Of a DNA stretch of 64,000 nt, positions 1 through 8,105 are shown one piece after another. Origin of the DNA: Amycolatopsis tucumanensis (lineage in GTDB: Bacteria; Actinomycetota; Actinomycetes; Mycobacteriales; Pseudonocardiaceae); the NCBI RefSeq assembly GCF_021654135.1, contig NZ_JAKGSD010000011.1, forward strand, positions 108,650-172,649, read 5' to 3'. Each line of letters begins with the position of its first letter. Within the stretch, counting starts at the first letter, position 1. The translations under genes and the position numbers were made by a program. The notes below the pieces were generated by a model that saw nothing but the letters and a program-made list of their open reading frames with translations, did no database searches and was not told the origin of the DNA.

Positions 1-1260
1 GTCGGCAATGCCGCCGAGGTCCACAGTGGATTCCAGCGGCACGTCGCGCAGCAGCACGCGCAGCAGCTCGGTGCGGATCCGGGCGTCCGGCTGCGGGATG
101 GCCAACTCGCGGTCGAGCAGGTCGGCCGCGCGCAACCGCGGGTCACAGGCCTCCGGGCGAGCGGTGGTGGCGACCACCGCGAGGTCCGGGCGCGTCAGCG
201 CGCCACGCAGCTCGTCGAGCACCACGGTCGCGACGGGCGGCGGCTGCGTCGCCGGCAGCAGCGTGTCGATGTCGGTGATCAGCAGCACCGCCGGACCGCC
301 CGCGGCGGCCTGGTCGATCGCCTCCCGCAGCCGGGTGGCGATCGCGTTCGGCTCCAGCACGGCGATCGACGGCGCGGCCAGCGTGACCAGGCGCAGGTCC
401 TCGGCCGCGGCGACCGACCGGACGAGCGTCGTCTTGCCCACGCCCTCCGCGCCGGACAGCAGCACCCCCAACCGGGCCGAGGTGCCGAGCCTGGCCAGCA
501 GGTCGGGGCGGCGGAACGTCAGGTCGACCCACTCGGCCAGCGTGCGGGCCTGGTCCTGCGCGCCGCACAGGTCGCTGACCGGCGGGGCGGGCTCCTCCGG
601 TTCGGCGATCACCTCGGGTTCCACGCGCGGGGCCACCGTCGCCGGTGCGCTCGACCGTGCGCTCGACTGGACGCTCGACTCGGCGCTCGACTGGGCGCCG
701 TCCCGCCAGCTGACCACGGTGGACGGGCAGATCACGACCGGTCCGCCGGGTTCGGTCGCCGTGACCGTGAGCAGTTCGGTGGTCCAGCCGGCGCCGATCG
801 CGCGGGACAGCTGGCCGCGCACGGTCGTCACGTCCGAGCCCGGAGCCGGGGCGAGGTCCTGCGGGAGGAGCGACACCGCGTCGCCGACCGTGAGGACCTT
901 CCCGGTGAGCGCGAGCCGGAGCGTGTTCGGCGACACCGACGCGCTGGCCAGCCGCGACCCGGCGACGGTGACCGAGCGGGCCTGCGTGACGTCCGCGGGC
1001 GCGACCACGACCTCCGAGCCCTCGGTGACGCCGAGGTTGGACAGGGTGACGTCGTCGGCGAAGACGAACCCGGGCGTCCCGGACGCGTCGCCGGGCGCGG
1101 CGAGCGCGGCGCTCACCCGGGCGCCGGTGAGGTGCACGGCGTCCCAGGCGCGCAGGCCGAGCGCGTCGAGGACCTCCGGATGCAGGCGGACGATGCCGCG
1201 CCGGGTGTCGAGTGCGGACGGCGTGTGCCGGATGGTCAACGTGATCTGGGGCGCGCTCAC
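1..1260 (-). CDS. CDC48/VCP-like AAA+ ATPase, 3' end beyond window
   Basis: Partial gene: 420 N-terminal residues are present and the reading frame runs off the left edge. The first ~90 residues resemble a Cdc48 N-domain (start GTG at 1260, MSAPQITL). A linker rich in Ser and Glu follows, then a first AAA domain with Walker A GAEGVGKT at about 270-277 and a Walker B region reading LLITDID. The Walker B is degenerate: where the family has DE followed by ID, this has TD followed by ID, so the first ring may bind but poorly hydrolyse ATP. A second AAA ring is expected to the left of the window. It starts 4 bp after the TetR stop, so the two are probably co-transcribed. Cdc48-type proteins unfold or remodel protein complexes; the substrate here is unknown. 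Confidence 0.85.
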   Translation of the reverse strand, partial: MSAPQITLTIRHTPSALDTRRGIVRLHPEVLDALGLRAWDAVHLTGARVSAALAAPGDASGTPGFVFADDVTLSNLGVTEGSEVVVAPADVTQARSVTVAGSRLASASVSPNTLRLALTGKVLTVGDAVSLLPQDLAPAPGSDVTTVRGQLSRAIGAGWTTELLTVTATEPGGPVVICPSTVVSWRDGAQSSAESSVQSSARSSAPATVAPRVEPEVIAEPEEPAPPVSDLCGAQDQARTLAEWVDLTFRRPDLLARLGTSARLGVLLSGAEGVGKTTLVRSVAAAEDLRLVTLAAPSIAVLEPNAIATRLREAIDQAAAGGPAVLLITDIDTLLPATQPPPVATVVLDELRGALTRPDLAVVATTARPEACDPRLRAADLLDRELAIPQPDARIRTELLRVLLRDVPLESTVDLGGIAD

Positions 1261-1264
1261 GCCC

Positions 1265-1858
1265 TCACTCTAGGGCGAGCGCGGCCGGAAGGGTGCCGAA
1301 CGCGCGGTTGACGAGGACCGGCAGCAGGTCCCGCTCGCCGGACGGGCTCCACTCGGCGAGCGCGCAGTTCCACGTCCCGACCACGACCTCGACCAGCAGC
1401 CGCAACTCGAGATCGGGGCCGCCGCCGAGGACGCGGACGATCTCGGACTTGACCTCCGCGCAGTACCGCAGCGAGTGCGCGTGCAGCGCGGCGCAACCCT
1501 CGGTCAGCCGGACCGTCGGCAGGAACTGCCGGTACCAGTGGTCGTCCAGCCTGGCGAGGGTCGTCAGCAGGGCGTCCTTCAGCACGCCGAGCAGCGGTCC
1601 GGACGGCGGCCGCTCCGTGAGCACAGCGAGGTAGGTCTCCCACAGCTGCTTGATCGCGGTGAGCGCGACGTCCTCTTTGGACGAAAAGTTGCGGAAGAAG
1701 GTCCGCTTGGAGACCTCGACCGCGTCGACCAGCTCGTCGAGCGTGGTCGCGTCGAAGCCGCGCTCGGTGAACATGGCGACGGCGGTCTCGGCCAGCGCCT
1801 GGCGCGTGCGCAGCTTCTTGCGTTCCCGCAGCGGGAGCGACTGCTCGGTCGTGGTCAT
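1265..1858 (-). CDS. TetR/AcrR family transcriptional regulator
   Basis: 197 residues, ATG start. The N-terminal ~60 residues form a typical TetR helix-turn-helix (RERKKLRTRQALAETA, then FTERGFDATTLDEL and KRTFFRNF), followed by a helical ligand-binding domain ending in AALALE. It is divergent from the oxidoreductase at 1943 and sits directly upstream of the AAA ATPase gene, 4 bp apart. A perfect inverted repeat in the 84-bp divergent spacer is the probable operator, which suggests autoregulation and control of the oxidoreductase. The ligand is not predictable from sequence. Confidence 0.92.
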   Translation of the reverse strand: MTTTEQSLPLRERKKLRTRQALAETAVAMFTERGFDATTLDELVDAVEVSKRTFFRNFSSKEDVALTAIKQLWETYLAVLTERPPSGPLLGVLKDALLTTLARLDDHWYRQFLPTVRLTEGCAALHAHSLRYCAEVKSEIVRVLGGGPDLELRLLVEVVVGTWNCALAEWSPSGERDLLPVLVNRAFGTLPAALALE

Positions 1859-1885
1859 CGCGATCAGTCTAGTTGATGCGCCTTG

Positions 1886-1910
1886 ATGGCAAGTGCCACT
1901 CAGTGGCACC
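1886..1910. promoter_or_regulatory. Probable TetR operator between divergent genes
   Basis: The perfect inverted repeat GTGCCAC-TCA-GTGGCAC lies at 1893-1909, and a second overlapping dyad TGGCA-AG-TGCCA precedes it. It sits midway between the TetR start (1858) and the oxidoreductase start (1943), where TetR repressors usually bind. Binding is inferred from position and symmetry. Confidence 0.6.
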
Positions 1911-1942
1911 ATGGGCGCAAGATCGCTTTGGGAGGAGAGAAC

Positions 1943-2878
1943 ATGCGTGCGCTCGTCGTCGACCGATCCGCGGAATCCCGGCTGGTGCTGGCCGAAGCGC
2001 CCGATCCGGTGCCCGCGCCGGACGAGGCCCTGGTGCGGGTCGAGGCCGTCTCGCTCAACTACGGCGAGGCCTTCATGGTGGACACCGCCCAGCTGCCCGA
2101 AGGGAGCGTGCCGGGCTGGGACGCGACGGGCGTGGTGGTGCGGGCCGCCGCCGATGGCTCGGGACCGGCCGCCGGAACGCGTGTGATCACGCTCGGCATG
2201 ACCGGCGCCTGGGCCGAATTGCGAGCCGTGCGGACCACCGCGATCGGCACCGTGCCGGAGGGGGCGGACGGGGGCGCGATCAGCACGATCCCGGTGGCCG
2301 GGCTGACCGCGCTGCACGTGCTGCGGCGGTTCGGGCAGACCCTGGGCAAGCGGATCATGATCACCGGGGCGTCCGGCGGCGTCGGCCGGTTCGCGGTGCA
2401 GCTCGCGGCTCGGGCGGGCGCCGAGGTCGTCGCGGTCAGCGCGGACCCGGCTCAGGTGAGCGTGCTCGAAGCGCTCGGGGCGCACGAGGTGATCAAGCAC
2501 CCGGCCGAGGTGAGCCGGCCCGTCCACGGCGTGCTCGACAACGTGGAGGGCGAGCAGATGGTGGCCGCGTTCACGGCGTTGCGCGCCGGCGGCCGGCTGG
2601 TCAGCGTCGGGCATTCGGCGGGGGAGGACGTCGTGTTCCCGGTCGGCGCGTTCGTGCCCACCGACGGCCGCCACGACCGGTCGATCAGCACGTTCTTCCT
2701 GCTCGCCGACCCGCGGACCGACTTCACCGAGGACCTCACCTGGCTCGCCGCCGAGGTGGCCGGGGGCCGCCTCGACGCCGGGATCACCTGGCGCGGCGAC
2801 TGGTCCCGGCATGCCGAGGCGACCGCGGCGCTCCTCGGCCGGCGGCTGCGCGGCAAGGCTGTCCTGGAACTCAGCTGA
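1943..2878 (+). CDS. Zinc-independent MDR/quinone oxidoreductase
   Basis: 311 residues of the medium-chain dehydrogenase/reductase superfamily, quinone oxidoreductase-like branch. The GroES-like fold occupies about 1-120 (SLNYGE and GWDATGVV motifs); the nucleotide-binding motif GASGGVG is at 142-148, favouring NADPH. The Cys/His zinc ligands of alcohol dehydrogenases are absent. ATG 1943 is chosen over the upstream ATGs at 1883/1886 because a strong GGAGGAG stands 6 bases before it and the family N-terminus (MRALVV) begins there. It is divergent from the TetR gene and likely repressed by it. The substrate, perhaps a quinone or enone, is unknown. The 3' end overlaps the convergent nitroreductase gene by 8 bp. 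Confidence 0.9.
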   Translation: MRALVVDRSAESRLVLAEAPDPVPAPDEALVRVEAVSLNYGEAFMVDTAQLPEGSVPGWDATGVVVRAAADGSGPAAGTRVITLGMTGAWAELRAVRTTAIGTVPEGADGGAISTIPVAGLTALHVLRRFGQTLGKRIMITGASGGVGRFAVQLAARAGAEVVAVSADPAQVSVLEALGAHEVIKHPAEVSRPVHGVLDNVEGEQMVAAFTALRAGGRLVSVGHSAGEDVVFPVGAFVPTDGRHDRSISTFFLLADPRTDFTEDLTWLAAEVAGGRLDAGITWRGDWSRHAEATAALLGRRLRGKAVLELS

Positions 2879-3464
2879 CGCGGGCGCCCCACCGGTCGAG
2901 GTAGGTGATCTCCTCGACCGGTGGCCGCGCGGCGGGCTGGAAGTCCTTCTGCGTCGTGTAGGCGACCGGCAGCAACGCGACCTGGGTGAAGCCCTCGGAG
3001 ATGCCGAGGAGGCGCGCGACCTCCTCCTCGTGGCCGAACAGGTGGTAGCCGGTGATCGTGCTGCCGAGGCCGCGGGCGCGCCAGCGCGAGCTGGAAGCTC
3101 CAGATCGCCGGGTAGACCGGTCAGCTCCGTCCGGCCGCCCGGCCAGGCAGGCGAACGCGAGCGCCGGGACGCGGTGGATGTTGCCCAGCAGGAACTTCGC
3201 CGAGGCGAGCGAGCGCGGCGCGACCAGGTGGCCGTACTGGCGCTGGGCGGCTTCACCCACTTCGCGGACCGGTCCGGCGACGCGGGCCTTCAGCTCCGGG
3301 TCGCGGACCACGAGCCAGCGGATCGCGTCCAGCTGGTTGCCCGCGATCGGCGCCTGCATCGCGACGCGCAGGCCTTCGGTGATCACCTCCTGCTCCACCG
3401 GCCGGTCCAGGTCCAGCTTCCGCCGCACCAAGCGGGTGGTGGTAAGCAGCTCGTCCGCGTCCAT
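2871..3464 (-). CDS. Nitroreductase family protein with internal paired frameshift
   Basis: 197 residues. The N-terminal part ([27 protein letters not shown]) and C-terminal part ([20 protein letters not shown]) match FMN-dependent nitroreductases. Residues 116-128 do not: in this frame they read [13 protein letters not shown], while another frame of the same bases (about 3081-3119) reads [12 protein letters not shown], the expected core of the family just before RARGLG. One base missing near 3118 and one extra G near 3082 would explain it. This is either a sequencing/assembly error pair or a real compensated double indel that would damage the fold. Family members reduce nitro compounds or quinones with NAD(P)H. 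The gene converges on the MDR oxidoreductase. Confidence 0.8.
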   Translation of the reverse strand: MDADELLTTTRLVRRKLDLDRPVEQEVITEGLRVAMQAPIAGNQLDAIRWLVVRDPELKARVAGPVREVGEAAQRQYGHLVAPRSLASAKFLLGNIHRVPALAFACLAGRPDGADRSTRRSGASSSRWRARGLGSTITGYHLFGHEEEVARLLGISEGFTQVALLPVAYTTQKDFQPAARPPVEEITYLDRWGARVS

Positions 3465-3712
3465 CTGCGCACAAGCAGGACCTGCTGGACGGCATCGCGG
3501 CGCGGGTCTTCGAGCAGGTCGAGCGGCTGCGCGCGCTCGGCCTGAACGCGTTCGAGACGCTCAACCGCCACCCGGCCGTCGAGTGGTGCCGCCGCACCGT
3601 CACGCCGCAGCGGCACCCGAACGTGCACCGCGTGATGCCCGCGCTGGCCGGCATCGACGGCGTGCAGGACTTCCGCTACCAGCTCGACGTGTTCGTCCGG
3701 GGCCTGCGCTAG
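3446..3712 (+). pseudogene. 3' remnant of an unidentified gene
   Basis: The frame ending at TAG 3710-3712 is open only from 3446 (TAA at 3443-3445 is in frame) and has no convincing start codon. From about 3466 nearly every codon ends in G or C, the signature of real coding sequence in this genome. The peptide contains DGIAARVFEQVERLRALGL, HPAVEWCRRTV, HRVMPALAGIDGV and ends DVFVRGLR. I do not recognise the family. It looks like the last ~80 codons of a plus-strand gene whose 5' part has been lost, abutting the nitroreductase start at 3464. It overlaps the pssA stop by 4 bp. Confidence 0.55.
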
Positions 3713-4662
3713 CGGTTGCGCTGGCGCAGGCCGATGCGGCGCCAGCTGCGGCGGCGGGAGCGGTCCTGGCTCTCCGCGGCCGGGTACGTGCGCACCCCGC
3801 GCACCACGTGGTCCGGCGTCCGGCGGACGCCGAGCCGCTGGTTGCCCGCCACGCGGATCCGCGGCCGCCGCAGGCGCAGGCGGCTCGTGCTGCGCCGGAT
3901 CGCCCGGCGCTCGCGCAGCGGCACGCCCCACGCCTCGGGGTGGTTGGCCAGCCACTGGTAGCGCCGCACCGCGTACGGGATGTGCGCCAGGTACAGCAGC
4001 AGCGCGACGGCCAGCGCGATCAGCGGGTACTGGATGATCGCCGCCGCCGCGAGGCCGACCCCGACCAGCAGCGGCGCGGCGGCCTTCGCGGGCACCTTGA
4101 CCGACTTCAGCGACAGCGTCGGCAGCCTGCTGATCAGCAGCAGCGCGATCGCCACCGTCCACACGTAGACGACCGGCGCCGACGACCACCAGCCCTCGCC
4201 GAACTCCAGCGTCAGGATCACCGGCATCAGCGCGCACAGGCCACCCGCGGGCGCGGGCACGCCGACGAAGAACTCCTTCGCGTACGGCGGCTTCTCCACG
4301 TCCAGGAGCGTGTTGAAGCGCGCCAGCCGCAGCACGATGCACACGGCGAAGGTCAGCGACACGATCCAGCCGATGCCGGAGGTGTCACCGAACCAGATGT
4401 AGAGCACGAGCGCCGGGGAGACACCGAAGGAGATCGCGTCGGACAGCGAGTCCAGCTCGGCGCCCATCTTCGACGTCGCGTCGAGCAGCCGGGCGATGCG
4501 GCCGTCCAGGCTGTCCAGGACGGCCGCGACGCCGATCGCGCCGATCGCCAGCACGAACTGCCGGTTGAGCGCGAACTGCGCGGCGGACAGGCCCGCGCAC
4601 AGCGCGAGGACCGTGATCGCGTTGGGCAGCAGCCGCACCGACGGAGTCATCACCCGGACCAT
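3709..4662 (-). CDS. pssA: CDP-diacylglycerol--serine O-phosphatidyltransferase
   Basis: 317 residues. The enzyme makes phosphatidylserine from CDP-diacylglycerol and L-serine at the membrane. The CDP-alcohol phosphotransferase signature is complete: D53-G54-x2-A57-R58-x8-G67-x3-D71-x3-D75. Several hydrophobic segments follow over residues 80-250, then a very basic ~70-residue C-terminal tail. ATG 4662 is favoured over ATG 4650 because GAGGAG lies 7 bases upstream. It starts 2 bp after the psd stop, so the two genes form a psd-pssA operon for phosphatidylethanolamine synthesis. The stop codon overlaps the gene remnant on the opposite strand. Confidence 0.95.
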   Translation of the reverse strand: MVRVMTPSVRLLPNAITVLALCAGLSAAQFALNRQFVLAIGAIGVAAVLDSLDGRIARLLDATSKMGAELDSLSDAISFGVSPALVLYIWFGDTSGIGWIVSLTFAVCIVLRLARFNTLLDVEKPPYAKEFFVGVPAPAGGLCALMPVILTLEFGEGWWSSAPVVYVWTVAIALLLISRLPTLSLKSVKVPAKAAAPLLVGVGLAAAAIIQYPLIALAVALLLYLAHIPYAVRRYQWLANHPEAWGVPLRERRAIRRSTSRLRLRRPRIRVAGNQRLGVRRTPDHVVRGVRTYPAAESQDRSRRRSWRRIGLRQRNR

Positions 4663-4664
4663 GA

Positions 4665-5384
4665 TCAGGCTCCTCGCTCCGGCAGCGCAGCCAGGGGCGT
4701 CTCGCCGCCGATCGTCCGCTGGCCCTTGCGCACCAGCACCTCGCTGCCCGGCGGCAGGTAGATGTCCACCCGCGAGCCGAACCGGATCAGGCCGTAGGTG
4801 TCCCCGGCCTGGACCTTCTCGCCGTCGGCGACCTGGCACAGGATGCGGCGCGCGACCAGCCCGGCGATCTGCACGACCACCAGCTCGTGCCCGGCCTCGG
4901 TGCGCAGCAGCACCGAGTTGCGCTCGTTGTCGTCGCTGGCCTTGTCCAGGTCGGCGGAGAGGAACTTGCCCGGGCGGTAGGCGACGCGCTCGACCACCCC
5001 GGTGGCCGGCACGCGCTGCACGTGCACGTCGAAGACCGAGAGGAAGACGCTGACCCGCATCCGCGGTTCGGCGGGCAGCCCCAGCTCCGCGGGCGGGGTG
5101 GCCTCCTCGATCAGCGAGACGATGCCGTCCGCCGCGGCGAGGACGAGGTCGTCCCGCTCCGGCGGCACGCGCTTCGGCTCGCGGAAGAACGCGGCGGTCG
5201 CCAGGGTCGCCAGCGCGCCGACGGCGCCCAGCGGCTTCCAGGCCCGCCGCAGCAGCAGCGTGGCCGCGACCCCGCCGGCGACGAACGGCCGCCCGGCGGG
5301 GTGCATGGGTGGCAAGGTCTCGCGCGCGAGGTTCAGGGCATGGGTGATCGGATTGCTCGCCTTGTCCGGCGCAGTGCTGCTCAT
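4665..5384 (-). CDS. psd: Phosphatidylserine decarboxylase proenzyme
   Basis: 239 residues. It decarboxylates phosphatidylserine to phosphatidylethanolamine. The self-cleavage site is FGS near the C-terminus (G203-S204); Ser becomes the pyruvoyl group of the small alpha chain, leaving a ~36-residue alpha chain. Other family blocks are SVFDVHVQR and RNSVLLRT. A hydrophobic stretch at about 35-65 may anchor it. ATG 5384 (MSSTAPDK) matches the short bacterial form; the frame stays open upstream to 5549 but that part is low-complexity and unlike the family. First gene of the psd-pssA operon. Confidence 0.93.
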   Translation of the reverse strand: MSSTAPDKASNPITHALNLARETLPPMHPAGRPFVAGGVAATLLLRRAWKPLGAVGALATLATAAFFREPKRVPPERDDLVLAAADGIVSLIEEATPPAELGLPAEPRMRVSVFLSVFDVHVQRVPATGVVERVAYRPGKFLSADLDKASDDNERNSVLLRTEAGHELVVVQIAGLVARRILCQVADGEKVQAGDTYGLIRFGSRVDIYLPPGSEVLVRKGQRTIGGETPLAALPERGA

Positions 5385-5599
5385 CGAAGCGGTGTCCCGA
5401 TTGGTTCGTGTCCAAGGTGTGACCGGTCCGTGACGCCAGGCCAGGCGTGCCGATTCGCCGATCCGGGTATCCACGCTACCGCCAGGTCTGCGTGGCCCGT
5501 TCCGCATCCCGCCGAACGGGCCCCCGAGCGGGGCGGGTGTTGCTGACAATTCGTGGCGACGGCCGATGCAGACCGTAGTAACAGCAGAGAGGAACCGTC
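5385..5599. other. Intergenic region between psd and a small ORF
   Basis: 215 bp between divergently oriented genes. It presumably contains the psd promoter on the minus strand and that of the small ORF on the plus strand. No convincing promoter boxes, dyads or conserved RNA were recognised. Confidence 0.4.
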
Positions 5600-5809
5600 A
5601 TGTCGGCCCCGGAGCGCATCCGTGAAGAGCGCCTTTCCGAGCTGTTCCAGGCATGGCGTGCGGACATCGACAGTGTTCCGCTACCCCGGCTGGTGTCCAC
5701 CGAAACCGCGGTCGCGCTGGTGCGCTGCGCGCGAGCTCTCGATTCGTCGCGCCGGGCCGCTGAACCCCCCGACGGCCCAGCGGCCCGGCGTGACGGGCTG
5801 GTGCCGTAG
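5600..5809 (+). CDS. Small hypothetical protein
   Basis: 69 residues, unrecognised. An AGAGAGGA ribosome-binding site stands 5 bases before ATG 5600 and codon third positions are GC-rich through about residue 55, which supports a real gene. The protein is mostly helical and charged (REERLSELFQAWRADIDSV) with a Pro/Arg-rich tail and no signal peptide or membrane segment. It is divergent from psd and convergent with moeA; no function can be assigned. Confidence 0.55.
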   Translation: MSAPERIREERLSELFQAWRADIDSVPLPRLVSTETAVALVRCARALDSSRRAAEPPDGPAARRDGLVP

Positions 5810-5872
5810 GGGGTGAATCTTAGCCTCCGCAAGCGAATCAGTAACCAGTCGTAGGTCAACTGTTACAAGAAG

Positions 5873-7105
5873 TCACACTGAGGTACCAGTCGGCAGGAGC
5901 AGCACGTCCACCTCGCTGCCCTCCGGCGCGTCGACCACGTCCTCCGGCAGCTCGATCAGGCAGTTGGCCTGCGCGAACGCGGCGAGCAGGTGCGAGCCGG
6001 GGCCACCGCGCGGGCCGACCTCGCCGGTCACCTCGCCGTCGTGGTGCGAGTAGAACCCGCGGCGGAACTGCCGCCGCCCGGCGGGCGAGCGCAGGGACTC
6101 GGTGAGCCGCGCCCGCACCCGCAGCCGGTCCACCTGACGGTGGCCGAGCGCGGTCAGGATCGCGGGCCGCAGGAACACCTCGAACGACACCAGCACGCTC
6201 ACCGGGTTGCCGGGCAGGGTCACCACGGGCACCCCGTGCCACCGGCCGTTGCCCTGCGGGCCGCCCGGCTGCATGGCCACCTTGACGAACTCGACGCCCG
6301 CGCCGGTCAGCGAGTCCTTCACCACCTCGTAGGCGCCCGCGCTGACCCCGCCGGAAGTCACCACCAGGTCGGTGTCCGCCAGCCGCGGCTCGATGGCCGA
6401 CCGGAACTCGCCGACGTCGTCGACCACGCTGCGCACCACCTCGACCCGGCAGCCCAGCGCGCGGATCGCGGCGGCCAGCATGATGCTGTTCGACTCGTAG
6501 ATCTGCCCGTGCCGCAGCTCCTGGGGCGGGGTCACCAGCTCCGAGCCGGTCGACACCACGAGCACCCGCAGCGGCGCGTGCACGGTCAGCCGGTCCAGGC
6601 CGACCGCGGCGGCCAGCCCGAGCTGCGCCGGCCCGAGGACGGTGCCGGCGTGCAGCGCGACCGTGCCCGCGGTGACGTCCTCGCCGGTGCGGCGCAGGTG
6701 CGTGCCGACCGCGGCCGGTTCCCGGATGGACACCTTCTCGGTGCCGCCGTCGGTGTCCTCGACCTTCACCACGGCGTCCGCGCCCGGCGGCATCGGCGCG
6801 CCGGTCATGATGCGGTGCGCGGTGCCCGGCAGCAGCGGCGGCACGTCGGTGCGCCCGGCCGGGATGTCCTCGGCGACCGGCAGTTCGACCGGGGTCGCGG
6901 CGGTGGCGGAGGCGACGTCGACCGCGCGCACCGCGTAGCCGTCCATGGCCGAGTTGTCGAACGGCGGCAGCGAGACGCCCGCGGGGACGTCCTCGGCCAG
7001 CACCAGCCCGGGGCACTCGGCCAGCGGGAGCGCGGTCGCCGCGGCGGTGCCGAGCAACTCGGTGACGGCGGCGCGGTAGGTGTCGACGGAAATCACGCGG
7101 ACCAT
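5873..7105 (-). CDS. moeA: Molybdopterin molybdenumtransferase MoeA
   Basis: 410 residues, the usual MoeA length. It inserts molybdate into adenylylated molybdopterin, the last step of molybdenum cofactor synthesis. Recognisable blocks are FDNSAMDGYAV, AHRIMTGAPMPPGADAVV, the MoCF domain STGSELV and TSGGVSAGAYE, and LPGNPVSVLVSF, followed by the C-terminal beta domain. ATG 7105 has GAGG five bases upstream. It is monocistronic here. The other cofactor genes lie 35-40 kb to the right, so the pathway is scattered over three loci within the window. Confidence 0.95.
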   Translation of the reverse strand: MVRVISVDTYRAAVTELLGTAAATALPLAECPGLVLAEDVPAGVSLPPFDNSAMDGYAVRAVDVASATAATPVELPVAEDIPAGRTDVPPLLPGTAHRIMTGAPMPPGADAVVKVEDTDGGTEKVSIREPAAVGTHLRRTGEDVTAGTVALHAGTVLGPAQLGLAAAVGLDRLTVHAPLRVLVVSTGSELVTPPQELRHGQIYESNSIMLAAAIRALGCRVEVVRSVVDDVGEFRSAIEPRLADTDLVVTSGGVSAGAYEVVKDSLTGAGVEFVKVAMQPGGPQGNGRWHGVPVVTLPGNPVSVLVSFEVFLRPAILTALGHRQVDRLRVRARLTESLRSPAGRRQFRRGFYSHHDGEVTGEVGPRGGPGSHLLAAFAQANCLIELPEDVVDAPEGSEVDVLLLPTGTSV

Positions 7106-7165
7106 CCTGCCTCGCCGGGGTGGCCGTGCAACACTTCCCCCGCTCGTTGATCTGGAGGGGGAGGC

Positions 7166-7753
7166 ATGCAGGTCCGCACCCGGCACACGCCCGCGTTCGG
7201 CGTCGCCCGAGTGATCCTGGGGCCCGGCGAGGCCGTGCAGGCGCGGGGCGAGTCGATGTTCGCGAGCAGCTTCGGCCTCACCGAGGTGGCCGGCGGGCGC
7301 AAGGCGCCGTCGGTGTTCACCGCGCCCAAGGAAGGCGGCTGGCTCGACCTCGCGCCCGCCGGCGCCGGCGATGTCTACCCACTGGAGTTCGACGGCCGCA
7401 CCGGCTGGTGCATTGCGCGGCACGCCGTGCTCGCGCGCCCGGCGTCGGTGCGGGCCGACTCCTGGCCGGGTCTGCAGGCGATGTTCGGCGCTGAGCACGG
7501 GTTCCTGGAGCACTACAGCGGAACGGGCCCGCTCGTGCTCGCGTGCGCCGGGCCGGTGGATCAGTTCCAGCTCGCGGCGGGCGAGCTGATCTCGGTGCGG
7601 CCGGGGCACCTGCTGGCCTACCCGGACAGCGTCCAGTGCCGCCTGCGGGCGTTGGACCCTTCGGGCCAACAGTCGATCCGGACGGGCGAAGGACTCATGA
7701 TCGACTTCGCGGGGCCGGGCACGCTTTTGGTGCAAGCGCGTAAATCTCGCTGA
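7166..7753 (+). CDS. AIM24 family protein
   Basis: 195 residues, a single beta-rich AIM24/TIGR00266-type domain (GPGEAVQARGESMF near the start; VRPGHLLAYPDSVQ and GEGLMIDFAGPG near the end). GGAGGGGGAGG precedes ATG 7166. Members are widespread in actinobacteria, often near stress genes, with no established bacterial function. It is divergent from moeA and followed after 94 bp by the cold shock gene. There is no signal peptide or membrane segment. Confidence 0.85.
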   Translation: MQVRTRHTPAFGVARVILGPGEAVQARGESMFASSFGLTEVAGGRKAPSVFTAPKEGGWLDLAPAGAGDVYPLEFDGRTGWCIARHAVLARPASVRADSWPGLQAMFGAEHGFLEHYSGTGPLVLACAGPVDQFQLAAGELISVRPGHLLAYPDSVQCRLRALDPSGQQSIRTGEGLMIDFAGPGTLLVQARKSR

Positions 7754-7759
7754 ATCTTA

Positions 7760-7787
7760 TTGATCCTTCGCGTTTCTCCGGTACCGT
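7760..7787 (+). promoter_or_regulatory. Candidate promoter of the cold shock gene
   Basis: TTGATC at 7760-7765 and TACCGT at 7782-7787 are separated by 16 bp, giving a weak -35/-10 pair and a leader of about 55 bases before GTG 7848. Cold shock genes commonly have such leaders. Only the position and box resemblance support it. Confidence 0.3.
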
Positions 7788-7847
7788 GACTTCCACTTCG
7801 GGAGCCGGGCGGGCACGGCTCCCGGTGGTTTTCGCAAGGAGGAAACC

Positions 7848-8054
7848 GTGGCTGTTGGCACGGTCAAGTGGTTCAATTCCGAAAAAGGCTACGGGTTCAT
7901 CGCGTCCCCCGAGGGACCTGATGTGTTCGTGCATTACTCGGCCATCCAGTCGGACGGATTCCGCACTCTGGACGAGGGCGATCAAGTCGAGTTCCAGATC
8001 GAGGCGGGCCGGGACGGCCGGACACAGGCAGCGGACGTCCGCAAGGTGTCCTAG
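7848..8054 (+). CDS. CspA-type cold shock protein
   Basis: 68 residues, one complete cold shock domain binding single-stranded nucleic acid. RNP-1-like KGYGFI and RNP-2-like VFVHY are both present. The start is GTG with a perfect AGGAGG four bases upstream, consistent with high expression. It is probably an RNA chaperone or antiterminator. It stands alone between the AIM24 gene and the kinase. Confidence 0.96.
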   Translation: MAVGTVKWFNSEKGYGFIASPEGPDVFVHYSAIQSDGFRTLDEGDQVEFQIEAGRDGRTQAADVRKVS

Positions 8055-8105
8055 GGGCCGGCCGCTTCCCCGCCACCACCCTCAACGGAGACGCTTCGCG
8101 TCGCT

